A DNA stretch of 64,000 bases from Pseudomonas panipatensis (GCF_900099785.1 NZ_FNDS01000011.1:62001-126000), one strand, 5' to 3'; shown: positions 54,877 to 62,797, counted from the stretch's first letter. The notes: generated by a model not told the origin, from the sequence alone. Numbers and translations are program-made.

Positions 54877-56471
54877 CAGCCTGCCAGCCTGTTCCAGATG
54901 TCCAATGCTCGGGTTGCCGGCTGGTAGCAGATCATCACTGCATCAGCGTGGTTCGGCGATTTCGTGCCCTCGGGGGCCTTGTCGATAACGATCTTGCCCA
55001 CCTGGTTGATGGTGTAGGTCGGCTGGGACAGCTCCATCGTCAGCGTCGAAAGCTCTGCCAGGTCTGGCGAGATGCTGATGATGTCGTCGGGGTTGAACTC
55101 CATTCCCTCGACCACGGCGCGGTAGGTCGCCTGGAAGCGCATGCGAAGCGCCCACCAGGCCTGCGCCTTGGCATTGGCGAAGAAGTCCTTGTTCTTGCGC
55201 TCCTTGACCATCTCGCCTTCGGGGTCAAAGACGGGGCCAGAGCCGCGGAAGGGTGAATCGTCGATCCGGCGCTTGCCTTCCTCGTGCCGGGCTTCGTTGA
55301 TCACCCTGGCATCGCCGCGCACGCCGGCGCCAAGGCCATCAGCGTCGTAGTCGAAGCCCTCGTAGTTGCGCTCGTCGCAGATGGCGAAGCTCTTCACCAC
55401 CGAGCCGTAGATGTCGCCACCCTTGCCGGACCACGACTCCAGGAAGTCCAGCAGGAAACCGTGTCGGCCAGCGAAGGCGTTCTTGTCCGCGCCCTCGTCG
55501 GCCACGTCCATAGCGCCGCGGCGCATGCCGGTCGGCTCGACGCCGAGCTTCAGGTGGGCTCCGATGGCGGCCTGCACCCAGGCGGACGGAATCACGACAC
55601 CCTCGACCGAGGCCGAGTAGTTGATGTCGATCTCCTGCGCTACGACGACCGGGTCGAGGTCGTTGACCTGCTTGGCGTACCAGGCGTCGTCCTTCCGGGG
55701 GTCATCCCGCCAGTGGAAGGTGAAGACCTTGATCTTGCCGCCGTGCCGGCGCTGGGCGAACGAGTTGCCCATGCCGTTCGGCGTGGAGATGTCCTGCCGG
55801 CAGTTGGTGGTCGCCGACAATGATGCGTCGACCAGCTGAGGCCGTTCCAGGAAGGCCGACTCGTCGACGATGTAGAAACTGGAGCGGTCGCCGCGGCCGA
55901 TGCCGTCGCCGGACTCGCCGGTGATCACCGAGTCGGTGTCGGGGAACATGATCCGCATGTGCGGCGCGTGCTTGCTTGAGTCCCATCCGCCGCGGAATTC
56001 TGCCGGCAGCAGGCGCATGAACTCGCGTGCCTTCCAGAACAGGCTCTTGGGGGAGCCGATCTTGTCGACGTACTCCTCCTTGCGGGAGCCGAAACCGACG
56101 ACCACGCCGTGGTGGAACAGGCACACCGTGTCAGCCAGGCCGACTGTGAGCCACGACATTCCCATGTCGCGGGTCTTCTCGGTGATGCCAGGCTCCTGCG
56201 ATCTCCAGCGATCCATGAACCAGTCGACCCACTCCTCCTGCTTCGGGAACAGCAGGAAGGGGATCATCGCCGGCAAGCCACGCTCGACGTTGCGCGGGTC
56301 GAATGTCATGCCCCAGTCGATGATGAACTGGGCCGGGTTGTCCCGGTAGAACAGCTTCAGCGCCGATAGGGCGCTGGGATTCTCCCGAATGCGCCGCAGT
56401 CGCTCCACCCTCCACTCGAACACCTGGACATAGTCCGGCTTTCGGAAGTCGAAGGGGAATGGGATGGGCAT
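54876..56471 (-). CDS. terminase large subunit
   Basis: This 531-residue packaging ATPase/nuclease has a Walker-like region [18 protein letters not shown], Walker [12 protein letters not shown] and coupling motif SATTNCRQ. The C-terminal nuclease region carries acidic residues in [18 protein letters not shown] and [17 protein letters not shown]. Its ends coincide with the small subunit and portal genes, one base shared each. Confidence 0.92.
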   Translation of the reverse strand: MPIPFPFDFRKPDYVQVFEWRVERLRRIRENPSALSALKLFYRDNPAQFIIDWGMTFDPRNVERGLPAMIPFLLFPKQEEWVDWFMDRWRSQEPGITEKTRDMGMSWLTVGLADTVCLFHHGVVVGFGSRKEEYVDKIGSPKSLFWKAREFMRLLPAEFRGGWDSSKHAPHMRIMFPDTDSVITGESGDGIGRGDRSSFYIVDESAFLERPQLVDASLSATTNCRQDISTPNGMGNSFAQRRHGGKIKVFTFHWRDDPRKDDAWYAKQVNDLDPVVVAQEIDINYSASVEGVVIPSAWVQAAIGAHLKLGVEPTGMRRGAMDVADEGADKNAFAGRHGFLLDFLESWSGKGGDIYGSVVKSFAICDERNYEGFDYDADGLGAGVRGDARVINEARHEEGKRRIDDSPFRGSGPVFDPEGEMVKERKNKDFFANAKAQAWWALRMRFQATYRAVVEGMEFNPDDIISISPDLAELSTLTMELSQPTYTINQVGKIVIDKAPEGTKSPNHADAVMICYQPATRALDIWNRLAG

Positions 56472-57028
56472 CAGGGGGTCATCAGCTGCTGGTAAATCTT
56501 CGCGGCCTCCTGCGGATCGGTGACCGTGGTCACGGTCTGAATTGGGCCGCCGTTCTTGCCTGTGACCGCCAGGTTGTCCGTGAACATGCCGAAGTGGCGC
56601 CCCAGCAGTTCCAGGTTCTTCACCTTGTCAGGCCACTTGATCTTCTTGAGGATGCCGACGGCGGAGCGCTCTTCTCCGCGCCCTTCGAACATCTCGGCCA
56701 GGTCAAAGCCGCTCAGGTACTGGCGCCACACGCGAGGCCATTGGCTGACCGGCTTCAACTCCATGTCGTCCGTCATGATGTCCAGGACGTCCATCTGGTC
56801 GATCTCGACCATCCGGCGGAGCACGTAGTCGGCGTCGATCTGTGTCCGCTGCGAGCGCTCCACCTGGGCCGCGCTGATGGCTTCAGCGACGGCAGGCTTG
56901 CGCAGCAGCTGCGATCCAATCTCGGAGGCGCGCCGCTTGCTATAGCCGGCCCGGATCGCGGCCTGGGTAGCGTTGAGGTCGACCAGGTACTCGTCGACGA
57001 AGCGGCGCTGTTTGTCTGTCAGCGCCAT
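56471..57028 (-). CDS. terminase small subunit
   Basis: This 185-residue protein matches terminase_2: [45 protein letters not shown] (in part), an N-terminal HTH used for pac/cos recognition. It is the first gene of the packaging module. A 99-bp gap separates it from the plus-strand gene at 57128. Confidence 0.92.
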   Translation of the reverse strand: MALTDKQRRFVDEYLVDLNATQAAIRAGYSKRRASEIGSQLLRKPAVAEAISAAQVERSQRTQIDADYVLRRMVEIDQMDVLDIMTDDMELKPVSQWPRVWRQYLSGFDLAEMFEGRGEERSAVGILKKIKWPDKVKNLELLGRHFGMFTDNLAVTGKNGGPIQTVTTVTDPQEAAKIYQQLMTP

Positions 57029-57127
57029 CGTGTCGCACCCTCAAACAATGAAAAATTGGCGGAGCCCCTTGAAAGGCTTCAAGTCGACATCACATCCATC
57101 TTTCACCATCAACAAAAGGAAGCTGTG

Positions 57128-57340
57128 ATGTCTCTCTCCCCTCTGGGCCATGCCATTTTTTACGCATCCGAAAGTCAGAACGATAACGCCTCGTCCCGCC
57201 GCGCCTATGCCGTTGCCGCTGCTGCAGAACTGGTAGCGGCAAAGCTTAACGGCGGCAGCGTCAGCGGAAACGCCCGTGATTACTCGGAACATCTGAGCGC
57301 AATCGCAGACAGCATCCAGGAAGCATTGAAAAAGGCATGA
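57128..57340 (+). CDS. small phage protein of unknown function
   Basis: This 70-residue, Ala/Ser-rich helical protein on the plus strand (SLSPLGHAIFYASESQND, in part; YAVAAAAELVAAKLNGGSV) starts at ATG 57128, in an A/G-rich leader. It ends just before a strong hairpin terminator. It is the only plus-strand gene between lysis and packaging genes. No family is recognised; a regulatory or moron function is possible. Confidence 0.65.
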   Translation: MSLSPLGHAIFYASESQNDNASSRRAYAVAAAAELVAAKLNGGSVSGNARDYSEHLSAIADSIQEALKKA

Positions 57341-57346
57341 ACAACC

Positions 57347-57371
57347 GGGCCGCACTTAGATGCGGCCCTTT
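57347..57371 (+). terminator. hairpin terminator after the plus-strand gene
   Basis: GGGCCGCA (57347-57354) pairs with TGCGGCCC (57361-57368) around a six-base loop and is followed by TTT. The TAA stop of the minus-strand membrane gene lies in the loop (57356-57358). Confidence 0.7.
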
Positions 57372-57655
57372 CCCCTCCGCTCCACCCCGTTCCAATGCCA
57401 GTCGTGCTGGAAGATTTCGTGCCGGTGGGCCCATGCGTACAGAACGACGCCGGCATGCAACAGAACGCTCCAGGGGCTCACAACCGAGCCGCGAGCAAGC
57501 TCCCACAGCAGCCCGAAGGCGCCGATGGCAACCAGGTAAAACGACAGGCTCAGCACGGGATGCTCAAACAAGTGGACAGCGCGCAGGAACTCCAGCGCGG
57601 CGAGAACCACAAGAATGCATAGCACGGCGTCCAGGCCCATGAGGATGGAAGTCAT
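57356..57655 (-). CDS. small membrane protein, holin/antiholin candidate
   Basis: This 99-residue protein has three hydrophobic stretches (about residues 6-22, 28-48 and 54-72) and a charged C-terminus (HRHEIFQHDWHWNGVERRGKG). It overlaps nothing but lies two bases from the other membrane gene. Two adjacent small membrane proteins just ahead of packaging genes look like a holin/antiholin pair; no family was recognised. Confidence 0.7.
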   Translation of the reverse strand: MTSILMGLDAVLCILVVLAALEFLRAVHLFEHPVLSLSFYLVAIGAFGLLWELARGSVVSPWSVLLHAGVVLYAWAHRHEIFQHDWHWNGVERRGKGRI

Positions 57656-57657
57656 GG

Positions 57658-57981
57658 TCAGGCACCTCCGACAGGCAGGAAGCGCTCCGCTGCGGCTTTC
57701 AGGCCCGGAATGATGTTCATCGCCAACAGGCCGATGGTAAAGGCCACGCCGCACAGGAAGCGATCGTCCGTGGGCATCTGATACTTCTGCCCGAGCCACC
57801 ATGCCAGCGGGGCTGTCCAGTAGTAGGCGCAGCCGAATCCGGTGAGCACTGCCGCGACAGCCTGCTTGCGGGTCAATCCCTTCAGGAACGACAGCGAGAG
57901 GATCGCTCCGCCGAAGCCGGCGATAGCGATGCCGTACTTCGCGAGCACGGCGCTACCGCCAAACGTCGTGGTCGGTTCCAT
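57658..57981 (-). CDS. phage holin-like protein
   Basis: This 107-residue protein has three predicted membrane segments (about residues 15-35, 40-60 and 70-88) and a short charged tail, typical of class I/II holins. The ATG at 57981 follows TGGAGAT; an upstream extension is not hydrophobic and is rejected. Together with the endolysin at 34814 it would form the lysis timing system. Tandem terminators lie just upstream. Confidence 0.78.
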   Translation of the reverse strand: MEPTTTFGGSAVLAKYGIAIAGFGGAILSLSFLKGLTRKQAVAAVLTGFGCAYYWTAPLAWWLGQKYQMPTDDRFLCGVAFTIGLLAMNIIPGLKAAAERFLPVGGA

Positions 57982-57995
57982 CGGGGATCTCCAGG

Positions 57996-58028
57996 AAGAA
58001 AACGCCCGGTGACGTACAAGGCCGGGCA
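57996..58028 (-). terminator. second tandem terminator upstream of the holin
   Basis: On the minus strand GCCCGG (58027-58022) pairs with CCGGGC (58008-58003) and is followed by GTTTTCTTCC. It lies immediately downstream of the terminator at 58046-58074. Confidence 0.65.
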
Positions 58029-58045
58029 AGCGCCGGAGCGCAGAA

Positions 58046-58074
58046 ACGAAAAACCCCGGCGCAGTGGCCGGGGT
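58046..58074 (-). terminator. intrinsic terminator, tR'-like
   Basis: On the minus strand ACCCCGGC and GCCGGGGT form an eight-base-pair stem with a six-base loop (58053-58074), followed by a run of five T's. It lies about 40-70 nt downstream of a putative late promoter, the arrangement of lambda pR'-tR'. Confidence 0.8.
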
Positions 58075-58120
58075 CTCGGAAGGTGTTTGTGCTTGGGGTG
58101 TAGCTATGCACGATGGCGAA

Positions 58121-58150
58121 ACAGTACCGAAATGCTCTTCAACTCGTCAA
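58121..58150 (-). promoter_or_regulatory. putative late promoter (pR'-like)
   Basis: On the minus strand TTGACG (58150-58145) is followed after 18 bp by TACTGT (58126-58121). Transcription would begin near 58114 and meet the tandem terminators within about 70 nt. It overlaps the end of the Q-position gene. Confidence 0.55.
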
Positions 58151-59019
58151 GCGACCTGTTTCAAGCGTTCGCGCTGGCTCCAGTAGGCAGCTACTCGGTC
58201 GTGGTAACGGCGGTGCACGTCGGGCTGCTCCAGGACGTCGTCACCCCACTCGGCACGGTACGCGGCGCTGTAGGTCTTCATGCGGGCCGCCCAGGCCGCC
58301 AGCTGCTTCTCGCTCATCGCCTGCAGGCGCTTGCAGAGGCTTGCGTTGATTTGGTCCCGGTGCTGCGCGTAGCGCTGGGCGCGATGCTCGGCGACCACAT
58401 CGCGGTCTTCCTGCAACCACCGCCAGCCCGGACCACGGCGCCACCCCTGCTCGCACGCTACCACATCGGCGACCGGCTTCAAGGCCTGGGCGTCGAGTCG
58501 GTCGATGTGCTTGGCCAGGCGTTCCCAGGTACTGGCGTAGTCCCGCGCCCAGTTGCACGGATCGATGCGGCAGCCGAGGCGCTCCTCGATGAACAGGCAC
58601 ACCTCGCTGGGGGCTAGCACGTCGCGGCCGTTGACGGCCCGCTTGTGCGAGTTGATCGCCGCCATAGCCATCCAGTAGGCGCGCTCGCTCTGTCGAGCGG
58701 TGAGTTGACCGCCAAGGCCAGAGCCCAGCCACACCAATCCGTGGGCAATGGCCAGGTCGTTACCGTTGGCCAGCGGCGAGTACAGCGTGTGCCCGAAGTG
58801 CTGCAGCGGTTTCGGCAGGGTGAGAATGGCGGCCTGAACGAGCCCGGCAGCCAGCATGTGGGCGCAGCGCCCGTTGGTTTCCTTGCGGTCCGGGTGCGTC
58901 TCGTTGGCGACCCGCCCCTTCTTGCCAAGCAGAGCCTTCTGCGCTGCAACCGCCAGCGTCGAATCGCGGTTCTCGTACATGCAGTCGTGCCACGCCTGCC
59001 GTGCGCTGATGAGTTTCAT
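58147..59019 (-). CDS. Q-position protein, antiterminator candidate
   Basis: This 290-residue protein is not confidently assigned to a family. It is basic, helical and Trp/Arg-rich (WAARMKTYSAAYRAEWGDDV, HRRYHDRVAAYWSQRERLKQ at the end). It has the exact position of lambda Q, between replication genes and a promoter-terminator pair preceding the late genes. Antitermination is therefore inferred from context only. The start ATG at 59019 gives a plausible N-terminus (KLISARQAWHDCMYENRDST). Confidence 0.6.
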   Translation of the reverse strand: MKLISARQAWHDCMYENRDSTLAVAAQKALLGKKGRVANETHPDRKETNGRCAHMLAAGLVQAAILTLPKPLQHFGHTLYSPLANGNDLAIAHGLVWLGSGLGGQLTARQSERAYWMAMAAINSHKRAVNGRDVLAPSEVCLFIEERLGCRIDPCNWARDYASTWERLAKHIDRLDAQALKPVADVVACEQGWRRGPGWRWLQEDRDVVAEHRAQRYAQHRDQINASLCKRLQAMSEKQLAAWAARMKTYSAAYRAEWGDDVLEQPDVHRRYHDRVAAYWSQRERLKQVA

Positions 59020-59047
59020 ACCACCCCTCCCCTGTAGTTTTCCGTAG

Positions 59048-59494
59048 TCACTGCTCGCCCTCGAGGAGAGGGACGATTTTCACGCGAACGCCCGGCGTTT
59101 CGCCGTAGCGCTTCCCCACAACCGCCTTCACGACCTGCACGTCATCCTTCCAAACCACGCCGTTCAGGCCGTCGTAAATCGCCTTGATCACGTTGTCCAT
59201 GTCGGGCTTCTTGGTCGGGAACAGCTGCCCGGCAATGGCCTGGGCCTTCCGCTTTTTCGACATCGACTGAGGGATGCTCAGGGCGATGTCCATCTCGACC
59301 ATCACCGGCCCTTCCAGCAGCGAGCGCTCCCCCATCGCCTGCTGGCCGCTGTGCGCGATCAACCCCTCGTAGCTTGCCGTCTTGGGAGGCGTGAACATCC
59401 GGGCATGAGCGCCGACGCGGCCGATACGCGGCCTGCCCTTCCCCACTGGCTCTCCGGGGACGGTAAACACTACAGGGCGCAGGTCAGAACTCAC
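59048..59494 (-). CDS. rusA: RusA-type Holliday junction resolvase
   Basis: This 148-residue endodeoxyribonuclease has the RusA core PGEPVGKGRPRIGR, the catalytic KKPDMDNVIKAIYDGLNGV and the second acidic pair in WKDDVQVV. It resolves recombination intermediates in early phage replication. It overlaps the P-like gene by eleven bases and lies in the usual early-region place of lambdoid Pseudomonas phages. Confidence 0.93.
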   Translation of the reverse strand: MSSDLRPVVFTVPGEPVGKGRPRIGRVGAHARMFTPPKTASYEGLIAHSGQQAMGERSLLEGPVMVEMDIALSIPQSMSKKRKAQAIAGQLFPTKKPDMDNVIKAIYDGLNGVVWKDDVQVVKAVVGKRYGETPGVRVKIVPLLEGEQ

Positions 59495-60245
59495 GGCGCA
59501 CCTCCGGAGCCTTGCGACGCCGCAATCCCATCTTCGCCAGCAGCAGCTCGCGCGCCTGCTTCGGATCGGTCGGCAGGCCCTGGGCGGCGATCAGATCGCG
59601 GGCCTCGCGGTGGCTGTTGGCGAACTGCACCTGCATCGGAGTCTTCTCCTCGAACGCGATGGCCTTCGGGATCTCGCCATCGAGCGGCTTACCCATGGCG
59701 GCACGAGCCTTCACGATCGCGTAGTTGCGGGAGAACACCTTGCGCAGCGACTTGTCACTCAGCTTGGCTTGTTTCAAGTCCCAGGTTCCGGTGGCCTTGG
59801 CAGCGATGCGAACCGCCTCGTGGCCGTACACGCCGCGCAGGGCCTGCTCCCAGGCTTCGTCCTCGTGCGGCAAGCCGTGCACTTCCAGGCACAGCGCGCG
59901 GAAGACGTTCGCCGGCGGAGGCCAGTCGAACTCGGTGCCCTTGTGCACCAGGATGGCCAGGCCATTGGCCAACTGCTGGCCGGTCAGGCCGTGCAATACG
60001 GTCGCCCAGGCACTATCGGGATTCGGGTTGTCGCCAAAACTCGACGTCCAGCGGTGCCCGTACATCTCCGTCATCTTCACCCAGAGACGCTCCAGCAGCC
60101 TGTCGGGCAGCTTCGTTGGCTGCGACGTTGGCTTTGACTCGGTCGACGGCTGAGAGAGGGCCTTGTCGACGAGAGAGGCCGCGCTGGGCGGCAGGATAGC
60201 CGGCTTGGCCTTGGGGAGATCCTGCTGATCCGAGTGGTTGTCCAT
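59484..60245 (-). CDS. phage replication protein P-like (helicase loader)
   Basis: This 253-residue protein contains LWVKMTEMYGHRWTSSFG, the replication_P-type signature, then WATVLHGLTGQQLANGLAIL. Lambda P loads host DnaB at the origin. A strong AGGAG lies six bases before the ATG at 60245, although this start lies 233 nt inside the O-like gene in another frame. Its C-terminus is Arg/Lys-rich. Confidence 0.85.
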   Translation of the reverse strand: MDNHSDQQDLPKAKPAILPPSAASLVDKALSQPSTESKPTSQPTKLPDRLLERLWVKMTEMYGHRWTSSFGDNPNPDSAWATVLHGLTGQQLANGLAILVHKGTEFDWPPPANVFRALCLEVHGLPHEDEAWEQALRGVYGHEAVRIAAKATGTWDLKQAKLSDKSLRKVFSRNYAIVKARAAMGKPLDGEIPKAIAFEEKTPMQVQFANSHREARDLIAAQGLPTDPKQARELLLAKMGLRRRKAPEVRREF

Positions 60246-61035
60246 GGCTGCTCCTAGTCTGGTCGTAACGGCTCTTGCGCTTCAGGTCTTTCGCCAGTTC
60301 GTGCTCCCACTGGCCTTGGGACTGGTACTTCTCGGGTCGATTGACCCAGTAGCTGCGGAACTCAAGGAGGTCGTCGTCGCGCAGCTGGAACCCTTGCATC
60401 CCGATCCTCATCAACGTCGCCGGCCACCCTCTGGGGCTTGGCTTCCAGGCGTCGTGCATCGGGAAGCGATCGGGCGGGTCGTGACTCGCGTGCGGAAGAA
60501 GGGAAGTAGGAAGTTCTCTAGGAGGAAGTCCGGATGTGGGCCCCACCTCAGGCCCCACCTCCGTCCCACCTCCGGCCCCACCTCCGGCCCCGCCTTCCTC
60601 GTCGAATTCGCTGTAAGCCAGTAAATCAGCGCATTCCGGCTGAATTTCGTTGGCCCCACCTACGGCCCCAGGTCTGGCCCCACCTGCGGCAAACCTCTGG
60701 CCCCACCTCCCGGAGACGGAGCTATCCCGTTCAGCCTTTGGAAGGTGGAAAACGAAGGGGCCAATGCTCCCCATCGGCTCAAGGAGACCGCGGCGAACAA
60801 GGGCGTCGATGGCGTAGCGGACTTCCTTGCGAGTGGCCTTGTGCGCGGGCCTTCCGGGTGATGCCGGTATGCTCAAGACCTCGATCAGCATCTGCTCGCT
60901 CAGGCGCCGTACCTCGCCGGAGAACCCGGTGCGGTAGTCCATGTGCATGCGGATCGCGCAGTAGACCTTGAGCAGCTGATGCGGCTCGTCCACCAAGGCG
61001 TCCCATTCGGCGTCGCAGATCAGGAAGGACGGCAT
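60013..61035 (-). CDS. phage replication initiator, O-like with DnaT-type domain
   Basis: This 340-residue protein has an N-terminal winged-helix-like domain (VYCAIRMHMDYRTGFSGEVR, ATRKEVRYAIDALVRRGLLEP). A low-complexity Gly/Glu/Pro middle (GGAGGGAGGGTEVGPEVGP) is encoded by iterons. A DnaT-like domain follows (HDAWKPSPRGWPATLMRIG, FRSYWVNRPEKYQSQGQWEH). It should bind the internal origin and recruit helicase. Its C-terminal 77 codons overlap the P-like gene. Confidence 0.85.
   Translation of the reverse strand: MPSFLICDAEWDALVDEPHQLLKVYCAIRMHMDYRTGFSGEVRRLSEQMLIEVLSIPASPGRPAHKATRKEVRYAIDALVRRGLLEPMGSIGPFVFHLPKAERDSSVSGRWGQRFAAGGARPGAVGGANEIQPECADLLAYSEFDEEGGAGGGAGGGTEVGPEVGPTSGLPPRELPTSLLPHASHDPPDRFPMHDAWKPSPRGWPATLMRIGMQGFQLRDDDLLEFRSYWVNRPEKYQSQGQWEHELAKDLKRKSRYDQTRSSHGQPLGSAGSPQGQAGYPAAQRGLSRRQGPLSAVDRVKANVAANEAARQAAGASLGEDDGDVRAPLDVEFWRQPESR
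60538..60714. repeat. iterons of a probable replication origin inside the O-like gene
   Basis: Copies of GGCCCCACCTCCGG and close variants occur in two blocks: about 60538-60594 (five units, e.g. GGCCCCACCTCCG) and about 60650-60714 (three to four units). They flank a more AT-rich stretch at 60601-60650 (GTAAATCAGC, GAATTTCG). Lambda ori has the same plan of initiator-binding iterons plus an AT-rich element within O. Number and exact borders are approximate. Confidence 0.75.
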
Positions 61036-61037
61036 CG

Positions 61038-61346
61038 TCAGTCCGACACGAGTTGGTCAATGCCCTGGACGTGATCCATCCAACGCTTGGCCTGGTAAAG
61101 GATCGCCTCGATGTCGCGCTCGTCGAAGCAGCGCATGCCCTTGGGCACGACCTTCAGGTCCAGCACAGCGAGGATCTCGCAGAACTGCTGGAACTTCTCC
61201 GGCTTCATCCGGCTGACGGTTGCCTCGTCGCAACCGATTGCAACTGCCACTGGCGCGTTGCCGACTGACGCAAGACGCTGCATGAGAAGAGCCATGTTCT
61301 TGCGGGCTCTTACAGTCTGGTCCTGGTCCAATTGAGTCGTGGACAT
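61038..61346 (-). CDS. CII-like transcriptional regulator
   Basis: This 102-residue protein fits phage CII: helical N-terminus QTVRARKNMALLMQRLASVG, the HTH-like VAVAIGCDEATVSRMKPEKF and the C-terminal helix. It would activate lysogeny promoters. It follows the Cro-like gene with a two-base gap and precedes the O-like gene, the standard lambda order. Confidence 0.87.
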   Translation of the reverse strand: MSTTQLDQDQTVRARKNMALLMQRLASVGNAPVAVAIGCDEATVSRMKPEKFQQFCEILAVLDLKVVPKGMRCFDERDIEAILYQAKRWMDHVQGIDQLVSD

Positions 61347-61348
61347 GG

Positions 61349-61585
61349 TCAGGACGCCATCTGGACGGGAATGGCCGACTGCTCAGGCTCGGGGAATACC
61401 TCCCCGAGAGAGCAGGCCACACCGAGTTCATTCAGGGCAGCAACGATGGCGCGAGAGTCATCGAGGCTCGGGGTTCGGGCGCCGCTTTCGTAGTTCGCCA
61501 GGCGCGACTGCTTCCAACCGAGGCGGCGGTGCAGCGTGGCCTGGGAAATCCGGGCGCCCTCGCGGGTTTCACGAATACGGTTCAT
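61349..61585 (-). CDS. Cro-like repressor (XRE HTH)
   Basis: This 78-residue XRE protein has an HTH at about residues 6-60 (ISQATLHRRLGWKQSRLANYESGART, split, then SLDDSRAIVAAL). It is divergent from the S24 repressor and would bind the same operators. It is the first gene of the leftward early transcript from the PR-like promoter at 61615-61643. Confidence 0.87.
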   Translation of the reverse strand: MNRIRETREGARISQATLHRRLGWKQSRLANYESGARTPSLDDSRAIVAALNELGVACSLGEVFPEPEQSAIPVQMAS

Positions 61586-61614
61586 TGACTGGCTCCATGT
61601 GAGTCATTGCAAAC

Positions 61615-61658
61615 AGGATAAACACGCAACGTGATGAGTGCAAACACAATTAGTGAAC
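61615..61658. promoter_or_regulatory. PR-like promoter and repressor operators OR
   Basis: On the minus strand -35 TTGCAC (61643-61638) and -10 TATCCT (61620-61615) are 17 bp apart. Operator AAACACGCAACGTGATG (61620-61636) fills the spacer. A second, degenerate operator AAACACAATTAGTGAAC (61642-61658) has its centre 22 bp away. A half-site CGTGATT at 61675-61681 may be a third site. Confidence 0.8.
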
Positions 61659-61680
61659 GGGATTTATTTCAGAGCGTGAT

Positions 61681-61693
61681 TACAATCCCGAGC
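61681..61693 (+). promoter_or_regulatory. PRM-like promoter for the repressor, probably leaderless
   Basis: TACAAT at 61681-61686 matches -10, and the repressor ATG is at 61694, only seven bases after it. This predicts a transcript that starts at or next to the AUG, as in lambda PRM. No good -35 and no ribosome site are visible, consistent with activator-dependent, leaderless expression. Confidence 0.6.
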
Positions 61694-62359
61694 ATGGACA
61701 CTCTCGGCTCGCGCATCGCGCATTTCCGCAAACTGAAGGGCATCTCCCAGGCCGGCCTGGCCAAGGCTTGCGGGTGGGGATCTCAATCGCGCATCGGCAA
61801 CTATGAGAAGGACACGCGAGAGCCTTCGCTCGATGACTTGGAGCTGATGGCCAAGGCCCTCGGCATCTCCGTTGCCGACCTGATCGGCACGGCCAGGGCC
61901 CCGGGCGAGCGCCTGCAGAACGTCGAGATGGCCCTGCAGCCTTCTCGCGAGCCGCGCACCTACCCGGTGATCAGCTGGGTCGCCGCCGGCCAGCGCGCCG
62001 ACTCGCCGGACAACTTCGCGCCTGGCGTTGCCGAGGACTGGCTGCCGTCGACCGAGAACGCCGGCCCGCACGGCTACTGGCTGATCGTGAAGGGACCGTC
62101 GATGACGTCGCCCACGCCGCCGAGCTTCCCGGATGGCACGCCGATCCTGATCAAGCCCGAGGGCTTCGACCTGGTCAGCGGCAAGTTCTACATCGCCCGT
62201 CACCGCGACGGCGAGACCACCTTCAAGCAGTACATCTACGACGCCGGCCGTGAATACCTCATGCCACTGAACACGAAGTTCGACCCGGTCGAGATGGACG
62301 ATGCCTGGGACATCATCGGGCGCGTGATCGACGCGAAGCAGCCGCGCGGCACTCTCTAA
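61694..62359 (+). CDS. phage repressor, S24-type self-cleaving (CI-like)
   Basis: This 221-residue protein has an N-terminal XRE HTH (about residues 4-62, ISQAGLAKACGWGSQSRIGNYE) and a C-terminal LexA/S24 peptidase. The cleavage site is A98-G99 (VAAGQ), nucleophile S136 in KGPSMTS and catalytic K178 in TTFKQY. RecA-dependent cleavage would trigger induction. The ATG at 61694 matches the CI-type N-terminus; the longer frame back to 61631 runs through the operators and is rejected. Confidence 0.92.
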   Translation: MDTLGSRIAHFRKLKGISQAGLAKACGWGSQSRIGNYEKDTREPSLDDLELMAKALGISVADLIGTARAPGERLQNVEMALQPSREPRTYPVISWVAAGQRADSPDNFAPGVAEDWLPSTENAGPHGYWLIVKGPSMTSPTPPSFPDGTPILIKPEGFDLVSGKFYIARHRDGETTFKQYIYDAGREYLMPLNTKFDPVEMDDAWDIIGRVIDAKQPRGTL

Positions 62360-62380
62360 TTCTTCGCCCTCCATCCCAGA

Positions 62381-62410
62381 AAGCCCGGCCTAGAGCCGGG
62401 CTTTTCTTTT
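62381..62410 (+). terminator. intrinsic terminator after the repressor
   Basis: AAGCCCGGC (62381-62389) pairs with GCCGGGCTT (62395-62403) around a five-base loop and is followed by a T-rich stretch. It ends the repressor transcript and separates it from the LexA-box gene. Confidence 0.85.
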
Positions 62411-62440
62411 CCTGCTTGCCGAATGCCGTTCGTCGGAATA

Positions 62441-62456
62441 CTGTATATCCATACAG
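62441..62456. promoter_or_regulatory. LexA (SOS) box
   Basis: CTGTATATCCATACAG is a near-perfect match to the gammaproteobacterial SOS consensus CTGTATATATATACAG. It lies 16 bp before the DUF1654 start codon at 62472 and probably overlaps its promoter. It makes this gene directly LexA-controlled, apart from the phage repressor. Confidence 0.87.
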
Positions 62457-62471
62457 CATAGGAGAGCCTGT

Positions 62472-62723
62472 ATGGCCCGCAAAGCAGTCGTGCAACACAC
62501 CCCTACCCCTTACGAACTCCTGGCCCTGCGCATCCAGAAGCAACTGCTGACGCCGCGCGCGCAGCTGGAGCGCCGCTCCGTCATCTCGCGCATGCCGGAT
62601 GAGCCCGAGGAGGCCTGGCTGCAGCTCCTCGATGAGCTCGGCCAGGAGGATTCCGTCACGCTCAGTCGCCTACAGGACGGAACCGTCGAGGTGTCCTGGC
62701 CGCACCCCGGCACCGACTGGTAG
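62472..62723 (+). CDS. DUF1654-family protein under LexA control
   Basis: This 83-residue protein fits DUF1654, typical of Pseudomonas and its phages: YELLALRIQKQLLTPRAQLERRSVI (in part), RMPDEPEEAWLQLLDEL and VTLSRLQDGTVEVSW. Its function is unknown. It has a GGAGA ribosome site, a LexA box upstream and its own terminator downstream. It is therefore a single-gene SOS unit, an attractive candidate for an antirepressor or induction effector. Confidence 0.82.
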   Translation: MARKAVVQHTPTPYELLALRIQKQLLTPRAQLERRSVISRMPDEPEEAWLQLLDELGQEDSVTLSRLQDGTVEVSWPHPGTDW

Positions 62724-62740
62724 CCAACCCCATTCCGACG

Positions 62741-62764
62741 AAGCCCGCCGAGCGCGGGCTTTTT
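62741..62764 (+). terminator. intrinsic terminator after DUF1654
   Basis: AGCCCGC (62742-62748) pairs with GCGGGCT (62754-62760) around a five-base loop and is followed by TTTTT. Confidence 0.82.
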
Positions 62765-62797
62765 CATGCCCGCAGAAAAATAAATCACGGTTTGTGT

